Origin: Haladaptatus sp. QDMS2
GTDB lineage: Archaea; Halobacteriota; Halobacteria; Halobacteriales; Halococcaceae
Length of the DNA: 64,000 nucleotides
Direction: 5' to 3'
Assembly (NCBI RefSeq): GCF_029338295.1
Contig: NZ_CP119791.1
Location: forward strand, 2,108,001 to 2,172,000
A model generated the notes under the pieces. It did no database searches, was not told the origin of the DNA, and worked only from the letters and a program-made list of their open reading frames with translations. A program made the position numbers and the translations under genes. This document shows positions 8,669 to 17,967 of this stretch, one piece after another. Position 1 is the stretch's first letter; each line of letters starts with the position of its first letter.

Positions 8669-9178
8669 CCCGCCGTTCACGGCGGGCGTGAATCCGACAT
8701 GGCACTGAGCAACCATCGACGAGTGCCCGCTGAAACCCAAACAGTTAGTACATGCCATGACGTGGGTGTTAACAAGGGTTACGTCGGCTCTCGGCACTTG
8801 CGCGGGAGTACGAGACGCGCTGAAACCAGCGTCCCGAATATTTCGGGGCGTCGGTTCCCACGGGTCGGTTCTGCAACCGACTGCGGGGTTCGCGTCGTTC
8901 GCCAGCACGGGAACCCGGCCTACGGGTCGGGGAAGTGTGACCGAACCGACCGTGCCGTGAGGCATGACCGCTTGGGAGAGAGACGCCCTGAGAAACCGGG
9001 CGTCGATGACTCGCTTGCGGATGGGAGCGCCCGTGACAGCGCCACAGGACGCTCCCGAGCGAGGGACGAAACCCGTCCCACCGACCTCGGGAGAAACGGT
9101 CCTGAAACCTGCTCGGCAACAGGCCGGGTTTCCTCCTGTGTGGGGAAGCCCCGTCGTTTACGACGGGGAGGATGCCAC
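8669..9178 (+). mobile_element. Relic IS200/IS605-type element without transposase (element A)
   Basis: This stretch opens with the palindrome CCCGCCGTTCACGGCGGG (8669-8686) and ends with CCCCGTCGTTTACGACGGGG (9149-9168) plus GAGGATGCCAC. The last 37 bases (9142-9178) match the right end of the intact TnpB element at 35646-35682 (opposite strand) at 36 of 37 positions. No frame between the ends shows a recognisable TnpB or TnpA. It is either a tnpB pseudogene decayed beyond recognition or a small non-autonomous derivative carrying a right-end RNA scaffold. Boundaries are approximate. Confidence 0.6.
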
Positions 9179-9221
9179 CACGCTAACAAGTTCGTTTTTC
9201 AGATGACATACGAGGCGGAAG

Positions 9222-9621
9222 CCCACGACTTTAGTCGTGGGAGGAAGCCGACATGGGGCTGAACTGCCGATACACGATTGCTTGGCCGGGTTTCGGTATG
9301 TTTAGGTATCATGGTAGCGTGTGACGTGGTAGTGCTGGCTTGCCACAAGTGCCGGTCGGTACGGGCCACGAGTAGGCTGGCCCCGAACTCGGGGACTGTG
9401 ACCGCGAACGGGTTCGACTCCCGTTCCCCACGCGGGGATAGAGCGTGAGAACACCGGGAATTAAATCGGCGGGACAATCCCGGCCTCGGTCGGAGTGGGA
9501 GGCGTATGAAATCGCGCCCACGCCGAGGCAAGGACGGTAAGAGGAAGCCGAGCCTTCGACGGCGGACGAAGCGTGGGCCGAAACCCCCTCGCGGGAGGAA
9601 GCCCACGACTGAAGTCGTGGG
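9222..9621 (+). mobile_element. Relic element bounded by CCCACGAC hairpins (element B)
   Basis: The segment is flanked by CCCACGACTTTAGTCGTGGG (9222-9241) and CCCACGACTGAAGTCGTGGG (9602-9621), the typical terminal hairpins of haloarchaeal IS1341-type elements. The inside has no convincing gene. Its reverse complement is alignable with the stretch around 37671-37790, sharing the 16-mer GGTGTTCTCACGCTCT and flanking sequence. Both are therefore remnants of one element family. The second hairpin lies five bases before the stop of the next gene and may serve as its terminator. Confidence 0.55.
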
Positions 9622-9625
9622 TAGC

Positions 9626-10033
9626 TTACGCTTTCTCGACCCAGACGTTCACGTCGTCGCGGATGTGGTCCGGCACGTCGACGTCGTCGAACTCCTCCAG
9701 ATGAATCGTGTACACCTCACCACGGGCGGTGATGTAGCCCGGTCCGAGACTCTGGAAGTGGGTTTCGAGGCCGTCGTCCCACTGCTCTGAGACGATGTGG
9801 CTGAGCATCGCGAACATCGCATCTTCCTCGGAGATGCCGTAGCGACCCTGCGATTCGACGATTTTCACGCTACACGTTGGACACTGGTGAATCTCGTAGC
9901 CGTCGGTCGTGGCGAAAATCTCTTCTTCGAAGTCGATGGCTGCGAGGCGTTCGTCCATCCGACCGTGAGCCTCACAGACCGCCTTTTCCTCGGGCTGGTC
10001 GCCGATGTAGAGTGGCGTGTAGTCGCCTTGCAT
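9626..10033 (-). CDS. Conserved haloarchaeal protein of unknown function
   Basis: The 135-residue acidic soluble protein contains a single CPTC pair in the middle (HQCPTCSVKIVESQGRYG) and one extra Cys near the N-terminus (VCEAHGRMDERL), which could form an incomplete zinc site. The rest is predicted mixed alpha/beta, ending in VDVPDHIRDDVNVWVEKA. I do not recognise the family. It follows the cobalamin operon in the same direction, 61 bp from the end of cbiP, but its ATG lies inside that gap, so it may have its own promoter. Confidence 0.7.
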   Translation of the reverse strand: MQGDYTPLYIGDQPEEKAVCEAHGRMDERLAAIDFEEEIFATTDGYEIHQCPTCSVKIVESQGRYGISEEDAMFAMLSHIVSEQWDDGLETHFQSLGPGYITARGEVYTIHLEEFDDVDVPDHIRDDVNVWVEKA

Positions 10034-10094
10034 GTCCGAGGCTTCGCCCGGGCAAGTAACTGCGTTGTGGTCTTGAATCGAAATCTATCGACGC

Positions 10095-11585
10095 TCAGTG
10101 GCAAATCGAGTCGAGGAATGCGGAATCCAGGTGCTCCGTGACCAGCCTCGCTGCCTGGTCTGCGGGGTCGTTCTGCGCCCCAGTTCCCTCAGGTGGGGAC
10201 TCCCCTGCCGACGAAAACACCGCTTCAACGAACCCACGCCGGAGCGACTCGTTTTCGAACAGGCCGTGCAGGTACGTCCCGAGCACGCGGTCGGTGGCCG
10301 CGCTCTCCGAGCCGAGGGGTTGGGAGACTGACCCCACTGCCGTCGTCCGGCCCATGTGGATTTCGTAACCGGTTGCCGAACCAGACGCCCCAGCGAGGAG
10401 GCCGTTTCCTTCGACCGAAACGGTCGCCCGCGTCACACGCTTTTCGGGGCGGAATTCGGTCGTCACCGGGAGCAGGCCAACGCCGGGGAGTTCGCCCCGC
10501 TCGCTCGTGCTCTCGATTTCGACGTTCGTGAGACGTTCGCCGAGCATCTGGAAGCCCCCGCAGATGCCGACCACCGGCCCGTCGAAAGCGCGGAGTCGCT
10601 CGTCGAATCTGGCCCCACGGAGCGCGAGCAAATCGTCCACCGTGTTCTTCGTCCCCGGGAGCACGACGGCGTCGGCCTTCGAGAGCGAGGAATCGAGCGG
10701 GAGGAACGCGATACGGACGCCCGGTTCGGCCGCGAGCGGTTCGAGGTCGGTGAAATTCGAGATGCGGGGGAGTCGCGGGACGGCAATCGTGATTGCATCC
10801 GACTCGGAAACGCCGTCGTCTGCGCCCCAGGTTGCCAACTCGCCTTCAACGGGGAGCGAGACGCTGTCCTCTTCCGGGAGGCCGGGGTCGTCGTAGGGCA
10901 GCACGCCGAGACAGGGGATGTCCGTTCTGGCTTCCAGTTCTTCGAGACCGGAATCGAGGAGACTCGGGTCGCCTCGGAATTTGGTGATGGCCGTTCCGAC
11001 GACGCGCTCGCGGAGGTCCGCGGGCATGAGTTCGAGCGTCCCGTAGAGGCTGGCGAACACGCCGCCGCGTTCGATGTCGCCGAGCAAGAGGATGTCCGCG
11101 TCCGCGAACTGCGCCGTCTCGCGGTTGGCGAGGTCGCGCGCTGCGAGGTTGATTTCGGCGATGCTGCCCGCGCCCTCGGCGACGATGACGTCGCGTTCTG
11201 CGGCGAGGCGAGCGAAGGACTCCTCGGCCGCGGCGCGGGCGCGTTGCCACCCGGATTCGTAGTACGCACCCGCCTCGAAATTCCCCACTGGCTCGCCCTG
11301 AATCACGAGTTGCGACTGACCGTCACCCCGCGGTTTGAGCAGGACCGGGTTCATGTCCGTCGTCGGCGGGACGCGGGCGGCGCGAGCCTGAACGTACTGG
11401 GAGACGCCAATCTCGCCCCAGTCCCCATTCGGCGAAAGGGCCACACGGGCGTTGTTGCTCATATTCTGGGCCTTGAACGGGGCGACCGAGACGCCAGCGT
11501 CGGCGAGGGCGCGACACAGACCCGCCGCGACGGTGCTCTTGCCAACGTGACTCGCCGTTCCGGCCACCAGGATGGTTCGCGTCAA
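10095..11585 (-). CDS. cbiP: Cobyric acid synthase (CbiP/CobQ)
   Basis: This 496-residue glutamine-dependent amidotransferase aminates four side chains of adenosylcobyrinic a,c-diamide to give cobyric acid. The N-terminal synthetase domain has [15 protein letters not shown] (ATP loop) and [10 protein letters not shown]. The C-terminal glutaminase has the nucleophile in [12 protein letters not shown] and its histidine in TYLHGLFEN. The start is a TTG at 11585 whose last two bases fall within the TGA stop of the upstream adenosyltransferase (TATTGACG). This gives a coupled start; longer frames run into that gene. It is the last gene of the cobalamin operon. Confidence 0.93.
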   Translation of the reverse strand: MTRTILVAGTASHVGKSTVAAGLCRALADAGVSVAPFKAQNMSNNARVALSPNGDWGEIGVSQYVQARAARVPPTTDMNPVLLKPRGDGQSQLVIQGEPVGNFEAGAYYESGWQRARAAAEESFARLAAERDVIVAEGAGSIAEINLAARDLANRETAQFADADILLLGDIERGGVFASLYGTLELMPADLRERVVGTAITKFRGDPSLLDSGLEELEARTDIPCLGVLPYDDPGLPEEDSVSLPVEGELATWGADDGVSESDAITIAVPRLPRISNFTDLEPLAAEPGVRIAFLPLDSSLSKADAVVLPGTKNTVDDLLALRGARFDERLRAFDGPVVGICGGFQMLGERLTNVEIESTSERGELPGVGLLPVTTEFRPEKRVTRATVSVEGNGLLAGASGSATGYEIHMGRTTAVGSVSQPLGSESAATDRVLGTYLHGLFENESLRRGFVEAVFSSAGESPPEGTGAQNDPADQAARLVTEHLDSAFLDSICH

Positions 11586-12283
11586 TACTCCGTCCCACGC
11601 CGGGCGCGCTGGCTGGCGTCGAAGGGGTGTTTGTGCTTTTTCACCTCGGTCACGAGGTCCGCCGCGTCGAAGACGTACTCGGGCGGTTCGTGGCCCCCGG
11701 TGAGGACGAGTTCGAGGTTCGGCGGTTTGTTCTCCGCGAGCGCGACCACGGCGTCCGGGTCCACGAGCCCGCGATTTGCCGCGTACAGCACCTCGTCTAA
11801 GATGAGCATGTGGACGCCCGCTTCGGGGTCGTCGTCGAATGCGAGCGGCCCCTCGAGGTTGGCGTCCGCGGTCGCCCAGCACAGTTCTCGCGCCCGGTCG
11901 AGCCCGGCCCTGGCGCGGGCGGCGTGGTCGTCGTCGTCGCTGCCGTCGAGGAAGCCGTGCCAGCCGTAACTCCCGGACGTTTCGTAACTGAACCCGGGGA
12001 AGGCGTCGATGGCGTTGTACTCCCCGCGAACGTCCTCGACGCTCGACGCCCCGCCTTTCATGAACTGCAGAAAGTGGACGCGATAGCCGTGGCCGGCGGC
12101 GCGAAAGCCCATGCCGAGGGCGGCGGTGGTCTTTCCCTTCCCGTCGCCCCACCACACCTGCACCAGGCCGAACTCCTCGGGGGCGCTCGGTTCGATGGCA
12201 CGGGCAGTTGGAGTACGGCCTTTGCCGGGTGTGTTTTCTAGCTGGTCGTCTCTCGTCGGTGGGTTCGAGTCTGAATCAGTCAT
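11582..12283 (-). CDS. cobA: Cob(I)alamin / cob(I)yrinate adenosyltransferase (CobA/BtuR type)
   Basis: This 233-residue CobA/CobO-type enzyme transfers the adenosyl group from ATP to the cobalt of corrinoids. It shows the P-loop [12 protein letters not shown] (about residues 47-58), the helix region around [10 protein letters not shown], and the diagnostic C-terminus [20 protein letters not shown]. The first 35 residues are a charged extension. It overlaps cbiZ upstream by eight bases and cbiP downstream by a stop/start overlap, showing tight translational coupling. Confidence 0.93.
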   Translation of the reverse strand: MTDSDSNPPTRDDQLENTPGKGRTPTARAIEPSAPEEFGLVQVWWGDGKGKTTAALGMGFRAAGHGYRVHFLQFMKGGASSVEDVRGEYNAIDAFPGFSYETSGSYGWHGFLDGSDDDDHAARARAGLDRARELCWATADANLEGPLAFDDDPEAGVHMLILDEVLYAANRGLVDPDAVVALAENKPPNLELVLTGGHEPPEYVFDAADLVTEVKKHKHPFDASQRARRGTEY

Positions 12284-12992
12284 CGTTCTGTGGGTCGAAG
12301 GTAGTCGCTCTATCCGCTGTCACGACGCCGTATTTCGCGTCGTCGACGCTCTCTGGCATCGGTTTCTCGGGGTCGTCCGCGTACCGGGCCGTGAGGGCTG
12401 CCTGCACGGCTTCTCGAACGCAGGCTCTCGCCGCGCGTCCGACGGCCGTCGCGCTCCCCGCGAAGGTGGCTTCCTCACCGGCGGGGTCGCTGCCGACGAC
12501 GACGGCGTCTGTGGTCGTCCCCGTGAAGCCAGTCTCTGCGAGGAGAGTGGCGGTCTTCGCTTCAACCACCACGGCGAGCAGGGTGGCCAGCGCGTCGTCC
12601 GCGAGCGCCCGGTCGGTGCAGAGGACGACGTTCACCGTTCCCGCCTCGGGTTCAGCGGTCGGAGCGGACGGCGCTCCCGAGGGGTCCATCGGCAGGGTCG
12701 CCGGGTTCGAAACCCCGGCGGTCGCGTAGGCGACGACGCCGTCCAGTCGCGCACCCCGGAGGTGCGCCATATCGACGCCGGTTAGTAGTGTCGGGCCGGT
12801 CTCGTGGAACTCAGCGCGCTTCCGACGGGCTTTGGTGTATTCGTCGAGGTCGGTCCGTTCCCATCCCTCCGGAACGCTCACGTTGAACGCGGCGTCTGCC
12901 GTCTCGTAGCCGCCGTTCCAGCCCGTCGAGAGCCACCGCGCACCCGGCTGGCGAACGCGAAGCACGCCCTCCCGGACGGTCGGGTCAAACAT
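12276..12992 (-). CDS. cbiZ: Adenosylcobinamide amidohydrolase (CbiZ)
   Basis: The 238-residue protein fits CbiZ, which cleaves the aminopropanol chain from adenosylcobinamide to give adenosylcobyric acid. This lets the cell salvage imported incomplete corrinoids. Family-like segments are [34 protein letters not shown] and the C-terminal [13 protein letters not shown]. Its presence beside cbiP, cobD and cbiB means cobyric acid can be both made by salvage and re-used. It overlaps cobD by eight bases upstream and cobA by eight bases downstream. Confidence 0.88.
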   Translation of the reverse strand: MFDPTVREGVLRVRQPGARWLSTGWNGGYETADAAFNVSVPEGWERTDLDEYTKARRKRAEFHETGPTLLTGVDMAHLRGARLDGVVAYATAGVSNPATLPMDPSGAPSAPTAEPEAGTVNVVLCTDRALADDALATLLAVVVEAKTATLLAETGFTGTTTDAVVVGSDPAGEEATFAGSATAVGRAARACVREAVQAALTARYADDPEKPMPESVDDAKYGVVTADRATTFDPQNDD

Positions 12993-13992
12993 CGAGCACC
13001 TCGAGCAGTTCGTCGTTTTCGTCGGGGAGGCGAACCGCCACCCGGACGTGCGAGTCGAGGCCGCGAAACGTCGTCGCGTCGCGGATGGCGATGCCGTGCG
13101 AGAGCGCGTGTTCGAGAAGGTCAGTCACGTCCCGGTCGCCCACGTCGAGGAGCAGGTACGGCGCGTCCGAGGGATGGACGGTGAACTTCTCGCCGAGTGC
13201 CGACGCCATGCGGTCGCGTTCGCTCGCCACGCGCACTCTCGTCTCCGCGACGAACGCAGTCTGGCGCATGCAGAACGCACCCACGTCGAGAGCTGGCGTA
13301 CCCATGTTCCAGGACCGCCGGGCGGCGAGCAGCGAGTCAAGCAGGTCACCCTCGGCCACCGCGAATCCGGCGCGGATGCCGGGCAGGCCGAACAGTTTGG
13401 TGAGCGACCGGGCGACGACGACGCCCGGTTCACCCGCGAGCGACGGGTGGTCGGTGAACCCGAGAAACGCCTCGTCTACGAGCAGAGGCGTCCCGGCATC
13501 CCGACACCGCACCGCGAACTCTCGCAAACAGGCCGGGTCGACCGCCTCGCCCGTCGGATTGTTCGGGGTACAGCAGACAGCGAGAGCGTGGCCCATGGGG
13601 TCGGCGGCGAGCAGTTCGTCGTGAGGAACGTGCGAGACAGTCGCTCCCTGCAATCGCACCTCGCGGGCGTATTCGCCGAAACTCGGGTACGGCACGAGTA
13701 CGGAGTCGCCCGGCGAGACGGTGCACTCGATGGCCAGTCGAATCGCCGCGAGACCGCCGGGCGTCGGGACGACCTGCGACGCGTCGCACCCGACGTACGC
13801 GGCGGCCGCCTCGCGGCACTCCGCGGGCGGTTCCTGCGGATACGTTCGGGCGCGTTCGAGGGCGGCAGCGTACACCTCGCGAACGCCCGACGGGACGAGC
13901 GGGTTCGTGTTCGCGCTGAAGTCCAGCACGTCGGGGTCGTCGCTGCTCCCGTGGGGCACCCGACCCGTCGCCCGGACGGCCTCAGGGTCCAT
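12985..13992 (-). CDS. cobD: L-threonine-O-3-phosphate decarboxylase (CobD), PLP enzyme
   Basis: This 335-residue fold-type I aminotransferase-like protein begins [18 protein letters not shown], as in CobD/HisC relatives. The PLP lysine lies in [19 protein letters not shown], and [10 protein letters not shown] precedes it. CobD makes (R)-1-aminopropan-2-ol phosphate, which CbiB attaches to cobyric acid; the neighbouring cbiB supports CobD over histidinol-phosphate aminotransferase. The start is ATG 13992, which overlaps the end of the downstream-frame cobT by 11 bases. The open frame continues upstream only because it joins cobT's shifted frame. Confidence 0.88.
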   Translation of the reverse strand: MDPEAVRATGRVPHGSSDDPDVLDFSANTNPLVPSGVREVYAAALERARTYPQEPPAECREAAAAYVGCDASQVVPTPGGLAAIRLAIECTVSPGDSVLVPYPSFGEYAREVRLQGATVSHVPHDELLAADPMGHALAVCCTPNNPTGEAVDPACLREFAVRCRDAGTPLLVDEAFLGFTDHPSLAGEPGVVVARSLTKLFGLPGIRAGFAVAEGDLLDSLLAARRSWNMGTPALDVGAFCMRQTAFVAETRVRVASERDRMASALGEKFTVHPSDAPYLLLDVGDRDVTDLLEHALSHGIAIRDATTFRGLDSHVRVAVRLPDENDELLEVLDV

Positions 13993-14985
13993 CCTCACCC
14001 ACCAGTCGGTCGTAGCACGCGACGATTCGGTCGCGGACGTCGGCCATCGAAACGCCCCGTTCTGCAGCCAGCGCGAGCGCCCCGCCCATGCCAGCACCCT
14101 CCTTCGCGACGCCCGCCCGGTAGTGGTCGAAGGCGACGTGGTCGCCCGCTGGGAATCCAGGGTCGGTGACGGTGCAGTCGAGGTCGAGCGCGGCCGCCGC
14201 CCCGACCACGTCTGCGGAGGAGTCTGCGGCCACGAACGAGGTGGTCGCGAGTTCGAGCGGCGCGTCGATACCGGCGTGTCGAACCAGCGCCGCCGCCGCA
14301 ATCTGCTGGGTGCCGCCGGCGAGCGTGACCCGCGCCCCCGGTCGAGCGCGCCTACGGCGAGGCCGGCGACGGCAGCGAGCATCGGGTCGCCCATGCGTTC
14401 TACGGCCCGAATCGGGTCGCCCGCGCAGTCCCCGGGTTCGAGGTCGCTGGCGCGAAGGCCCGCTTCGACCACCCGCTCTTTCAGCGATTGCGGGTTTTCT
14501 GGAAGCGACGACGAAGTCGAATGCGGTTCGCCAAGCGCGGTGAGCACCCCGAGTGCCGTCGTCGTCCCGCCCGGAATGGACTCGCCGACGACGAGGTGGT
14601 CGTCAGTCAACGACCGGCCGAGTTCCACGCCACATTCGTAGACGGCGTGGGCGTTCGAGACGGGTTCGGGGTCCCGAATATCGCCACCCGGACGGTTGCC
14701 GAGGGAGACGGTCGGCGCGCCCGTCGGCGCGGCGAGGCCCGCATCGCAGACGAGCAGCGGGAAGTCGGTCCACTCGCGCACCGCTCTGGTCACGATGGCC
14801 GGAGTCGGACAGCCGTCGGGGCTGACCGGGACGACCGGGGCGAGCGCAGGCTGGCCGTAGGCGAGCAATTCTGCGTCCGCCGCGGGCGTGTGGGCCATCA
14901 GCGTCCGGGTTGCGCCCGCCGCGCTGATACCCTCGATGCGTGCCGTCTCGGTCGCGGCACAGACGAGAAGGAACCTCACAGCCAC
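13982..14985 (-). pseudogene. cobT: cobT, nicotinate-nucleotide:dimethylbenzimidazole phosphoribosyltransferase family, frameshifted
   Basis: The N-terminal part (GTG 14985 to about 14340) encodes an archaeal CobT-like protein ([39 protein letters not shown]). It then loses its frame at a run of five C (14335-14339). Adding one base there restores a continuous protein ([26 protein letters not shown]...) ending at 13982, about 334 residues in total, the expected family length. CobT activates the lower-ligand base for attachment to cobinamide-GDP. The gene is therefore broken, rescued by slippage, or affected by a homopolymer read error. Every other gene of the operon is intact. Confidence 0.85.
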
Positions 14986-15530
14986 GCCTCCGCAATCTGG
15001 GCGTCCGTCGGTCGATTCACGTTCACTGCCAGTCGATGGTCGTTGGTGAGCATCATGCGTTCATCGTCGGTCGGGGCGACCACGTTCACGCCCGTCGGCG
15101 CGACCGGGCCCCCCTCGTGGTCGAAAGTCAGGTCGGCGCTCACGCCGAGACGCGCTTTGAGCGCGGCGGGGACGCAGACGGTGAGCGACTCGCCGGTGAA
15201 TTGGTCAAGGACGGTGTCTACGGCAACTCCCGAAAGGAGCGGGAGGTCGGCCGCGACGGTGAGAACGGGTTTCGACACCCGCTCCAGCGCGTAGCCGAGG
15301 TCGGAAACGTAGCCCTCGCCGGGGGCACGAATCTGCGGCAAGTCGTCGAGATGGCGTGCGGTTTCGGGCGTGTGCGGCGAGACGACGGCGACGACGCGGT
15401 CGACGCGGCTTTCGTCGAGGGCGGCGACGACGCAGTCTACCATTCTCGTCCCACAGATTTTGTAGAGTGGTTTTTCGACGTCGGCGTTGAGGCGGGTACC
15501 CCGACCGCCGCACATCACCAGTGCGTCCAC
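14976..15530 (-). CDS. cobY: GTP:adenosylcobinamide-phosphate guanylyltransferase (CobY)
   Basis: The 184-residue archaeal nucleotidyltransferase starts at GTG 15530. The nucleotide-binding loop is [17 protein letters not shown] at residues 6-22, followed by the metal site [10 protein letters not shown]. CobY converts adenosylcobinamide-phosphate to the GDP form. It replaces bacterial CobU, and having no kinase activity it fits the archaeal route in which CbiB makes cobinamide-phosphate directly. It overlaps cobS by 16 bases and cobT by 10 bases. Confidence 0.9.
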   Translation of the reverse strand: MDALVMCGGRGTRLNADVEKPLYKICGTRMVDCVVAALDESRVDRVVAVVSPHTPETARHLDDLPQIRAPGEGYVSDLGYALERVSKPVLTVAADLPLLSGVAVDTVLDQFTGESLTVCVPAALKARLGVSADLTFDHEGGPVAPTGVNVVAPTDDERMMLTNDHRLAVNVNRPTDAQIAEAWL

Positions 15531-16258
15531 GCAATCACCCCCGCGTGAAGCGCGACGACGCGCACGAGTTCGTTCGTCGCGCCGAGCACGTCGCCACTGA
15601 CACCGCCGAGCGTCCGGGTCGCCCACCAGAACAGGGCGAGTGCGGCCCCGAGACCGGCGACAAGCGAGACAGCTCCCGCCAGATTCGGCCACGAGAGGGC
15701 GGCCACCGGGAGTGCGACGAGCAGTGGAATGACCGCAGACCAGGGGCCGAGCGGCGCGGTGAGCGTCGAGCCGAGACCCTCGTGGGGAGCCGTGCCGAGA
15801 CACGCGACGAGAACCATCCCGAGTTTCGCCGCCACCTCGGCGACGACGACGAGCGAGAGCGCCCGGAGGGGAAGCGACGCCAGCGAGAACGCGGCGGTGG
15901 CGAGGCCGAGGAAGACGACGGCGACGGCGAGCACCGCACCCACGCCGACGGTCGTATCGCGCATGACCTCGCGGCGGCGTTCGGGGCCGCCGTGGACCGC
16001 GAGCGCGTCGCCGAGGTCGGCCACCCCGTCTGCGTGATTGACACCGGTGACGAGCAGCACCCAGCAGACGAAACAGAACGCGACCGTCGCGGGCGGGAGC
16101 GGCGCGAGGAAGGGGAGTGTGAGCAACGCGCCGAGGACGTAGCCAGCGAGCGGGAAGGCGACCGGCGTCCGGACGAACGCCTCCCACGCGGCACCCGTCT
16201 GGCCGACGGGTAGTTGCGAGAGAAAGCCGAGCGCACCACGGAGCGCGGTCAGAACCAC
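15515..16258 (-). CDS. cobS: Adenosylcobinamide-GDP ribazoletransferase (cobalamin synthase, CobS)
   Basis: This 247-residue integral membrane protein with about six or seven helices carries the metal/active-site region NHADGVADLGDALAVHG (residues about 73-89), the CobS hallmark. It joins alpha-ribazole (phosphate) to adenosylcobinamide-GDP at the membrane, the last assembly step. Translation starts at GTG 16258, which overlaps the cbiB stop by ten bases. Membrane location fits with CbiB, also membrane-bound, encoded next to it. Confidence 0.92.
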   Translation of the reverse strand: MVLTALRGALGFLSQLPVGQTGAAWEAFVRTPVAFPLAGYVLGALLTLPFLAPLPPATVAFCFVCWVLLVTGVNHADGVADLGDALAVHGGPERRREVMRDTTVGVGAVLAVAVVFLGLATAAFSLASLPLRALSLVVVAEVAAKLGMVLVACLGTAPHEGLGSTLTAPLGPWSAVIPLLVALPVAALSWPNLAGAVSLVAGLGAALALFWWATRTLGGVSGDVLGATNELVRVVALHAGVIAWTHW

Positions 16259-17145
16259 ACGGCCACCCCGGCGAGGAGAAAGGCGAGTGTGCAGGCGAGT
16301 GAGACGAGACGAATCCCACGGTTCGCCGTCTCGGCGGATGGAAGCGGCGCGTCAGGGTTCAGCGTGTACGCCTCGGGTTTGTGCAGTCGTGTGTTCGTGG
16401 CGACGGCGAGCGTGGCCATCGGCCACCCGGAATTGGGCGACGGCGGGGTTCGCGCCCACCGACGGGCCGCGGCGAGGGCGCGGAGGTTCCGGGCGGCGAG
16501 GGCGAGCAACACCGCGCTCAGGCGGGCAGGCACCCACATCACCGCGTCGTCGAGTCGCGCACTGGCCCAGCCGTGGGGTTTCGACGGGTAGCCGAGCATC
16601 GAATCGAGCGTGTTCACCGCCTTCACCCAGACAGCAGCGGCGACGCCGAGTGCGAGCGACACCTGTGCGCCGACGGCGAACGCGAGCAGTGGCGCGACGA
16701 GGCCGTCGGCGACGTTCTCGGCAGCGCTCTCGACGGCCCCACTTCTGAGTTCGGCAGCGCCGAGCGTGGTCGTGTCCCGCCCGACGAGGCCGCGAATCTG
16801 TTCGCGCGCGCGAGGCGAGTCGGTGTCTATCGCTTCGACGACGTCGCTGGCGAGACCGACGAGCATCGAACGACTCGTGACCGAGAATAGCCAGCAGCCG
16901 GCGACCGTGGCGGCGAGGAGTTCCGTTTCGAGGGCAGCGATGCTGGCGAAGGCGACCGCGGCCGCTGCCAGCGGCAGGAGCGTCGCAATCGCCGTCCCGA
17001 CGAGTTTCGGGGCGGGCCAGGCGCGGTCGAGCGGGGCGACAAGCCGGCCGAACAGCGCCACGGGGTGGACGCGACTCGGCGGCTCCGCGAAGAGCGCGTC
17101 GAGCGCGAAGGCGAGTCCCACGACGAGTGCGGCCGGCCAGCCCAT
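16249..17145 (-). CDS. cbiB: Adenosylcobinamide-phosphate synthase (CbiB)
   Basis: The 298-residue membrane protein has several helices and the CbiB motifs DALFAEPPSRVHPVALFGR near the N-terminus, ESAAENVADGLVAPL in the middle and NTLDSMLGYPSKPHGWASARLDD. CbiB condenses adenosylcobyric acid with aminopropanol (phosphate) from CobD. ATG 17145 was chosen; the longer frame upstream consists of Arg/Pro-rich shadow sequence of the HAD gene. The start codon shares its last base region with the HAD stop, so the two genes are coupled. Confidence 0.92.
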   Translation of the reverse strand: MGWPAALVVGLAFALDALFAEPPSRVHPVALFGRLVAPLDRAWPAPKLVGTAIATLLPLAAAAVAFASIAALETELLAATVAGCWLFSVTSRSMLVGLASDVVEAIDTDSPRAREQIRGLVGRDTTTLGAAELRSGAVESAAENVADGLVAPLLAFAVGAQVSLALGVAAAVWVKAVNTLDSMLGYPSKPHGWASARLDDAVMWVPARLSAVLLALAARNLRALAAARRWARTPPSPNSGWPMATLAVATNTRLHKPEAYTLNPDAPLPSAETANRGIRLVSLACTLAFLLAGVAVWF

Positions 17146-17783
17146 CAGCGTTCCACCAGCCAGTCTGGGAATTCGGTGAGGGGGACGTCGTCTAATAGAA
17201 CGGCGGTCGCGCCAGCGTCCGCGGCCCCGCCGTCTGTCTCCGGGTCGTCGCCGACGTGAACCAGTTCGGTGAAGGGGGCGTCGAGCATCCGAGCGACGGA
17301 TTCGAACGCTCTGGCGTCGGGTTTGCGCCAGCCACACCCGAGACTCGTCACGATGGCGTCGAATCGCTGTGAGTCGAGGTCAGAGCGGACGAGCGCCCGG
17401 CGAGCGAGTCCCGGTACGCTACAGTTAGAGAGGACGCCGACCGGGCCGTATTCGCGGGCGGCGGCGACGGCTTCGACCGCGCCCGGTCGGGTGGTCACCT
17501 CGGGGTCGAACGCGGCGACGAGCGCCCGGCGAACCACGTTCCCGTGGCCGTCCCCGCCCGCCCGGAAGTCCACACCGCGACTGCGCAGCGCGGCGTTTAC
17601 GTGTGCGGGAAGCGGCACCTCCGCACCGGGCGGGGCGTCTATGTGGACCTCGTGGTAGGCGTCTTCCCAGTCGTCGGGGACGGAGACGTTTCGCGTTTCG
17701 AGTTCTGCGGCCACCGCCGCCGCGGGGTCGTTCGGGTACGTCACCGAGACGAGCGTCCCGAACAGGTCGAACGAGACGGTCAT
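17145..17783 (-). CDS. HAD-superfamily hydrolase, first gene of the cobalamin operon
   Basis: The 212-residue HAD hydrolase has motif I FDLFGTL (residues 5-11; note Leu between the usual two aspartates, DxFGT), motif II VLSNCS, motif III lysine in GWRKPDARAF and motif IV HVGDDPETDGGAA. Because motif I reads D-L-F, the second catalytic Asp (acid/base) is absent, as in several DxFGT haloacid-dehalogenase-type members. Its place at the head of the cobalamin operon suggests a phosphatase on a pathway intermediate, such as alpha-ribazole phosphate, since no cobC/cobZ is seen. That role is inferred only. Confidence 0.8.
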   Translation of the reverse strand: MTVSFDLFGTLVSVTYPNDPAAAVAAELETRNVSVPDDWEDAYHEVHIDAPPGAEVPLPAHVNAALRSRGVDFRAGGDGHGNVVRRALVAAFDPEVTTRPGAVEAVAAAREYGPVGVLSNCSVPGLARRALVRSDLDSQRFDAIVTSLGCGWRKPDARAFESVARMLDAPFTELVHVGDDPETDGGAADAGATAVLLDDVPLTEFPDWLVER

Positions 17784-17967
17784 CGACCCCTCCGGCGAGG
17801 GACGGTTCGTCGTCGAGTCGGGTGCCTGCGTTGGGTCACGGTTGTCTGTTACTCACCCCGTTGTACAATAAAAATGCACCTACCGCAAGCTGAGTTGTTC
17901 TTCTGCCGTCACGTCGCGTGTCCCCACGCCACAAACCTTTCGACGCTGCTCCACCGAGACCTATGAA

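Noticed and set aside
8699-9262. 187-codon frame inside and beyond element A
   Set aside because: It crosses the terminal hairpin of a transposon relic, has an Arg/Ser-rich composition and shows no protein motif.
10356-11969. Long + strand frame opposite cbiP and cobA
   Set aside because: It is a shadow of genes with clear family motifs. No start signal or domain was seen.
17784-17967. A cobalamin riboswitch before the cobalamin operon
   Set aside because: No B12-box-like conserved core is visible, and haloarchaea are not known to use this riboswitch class.
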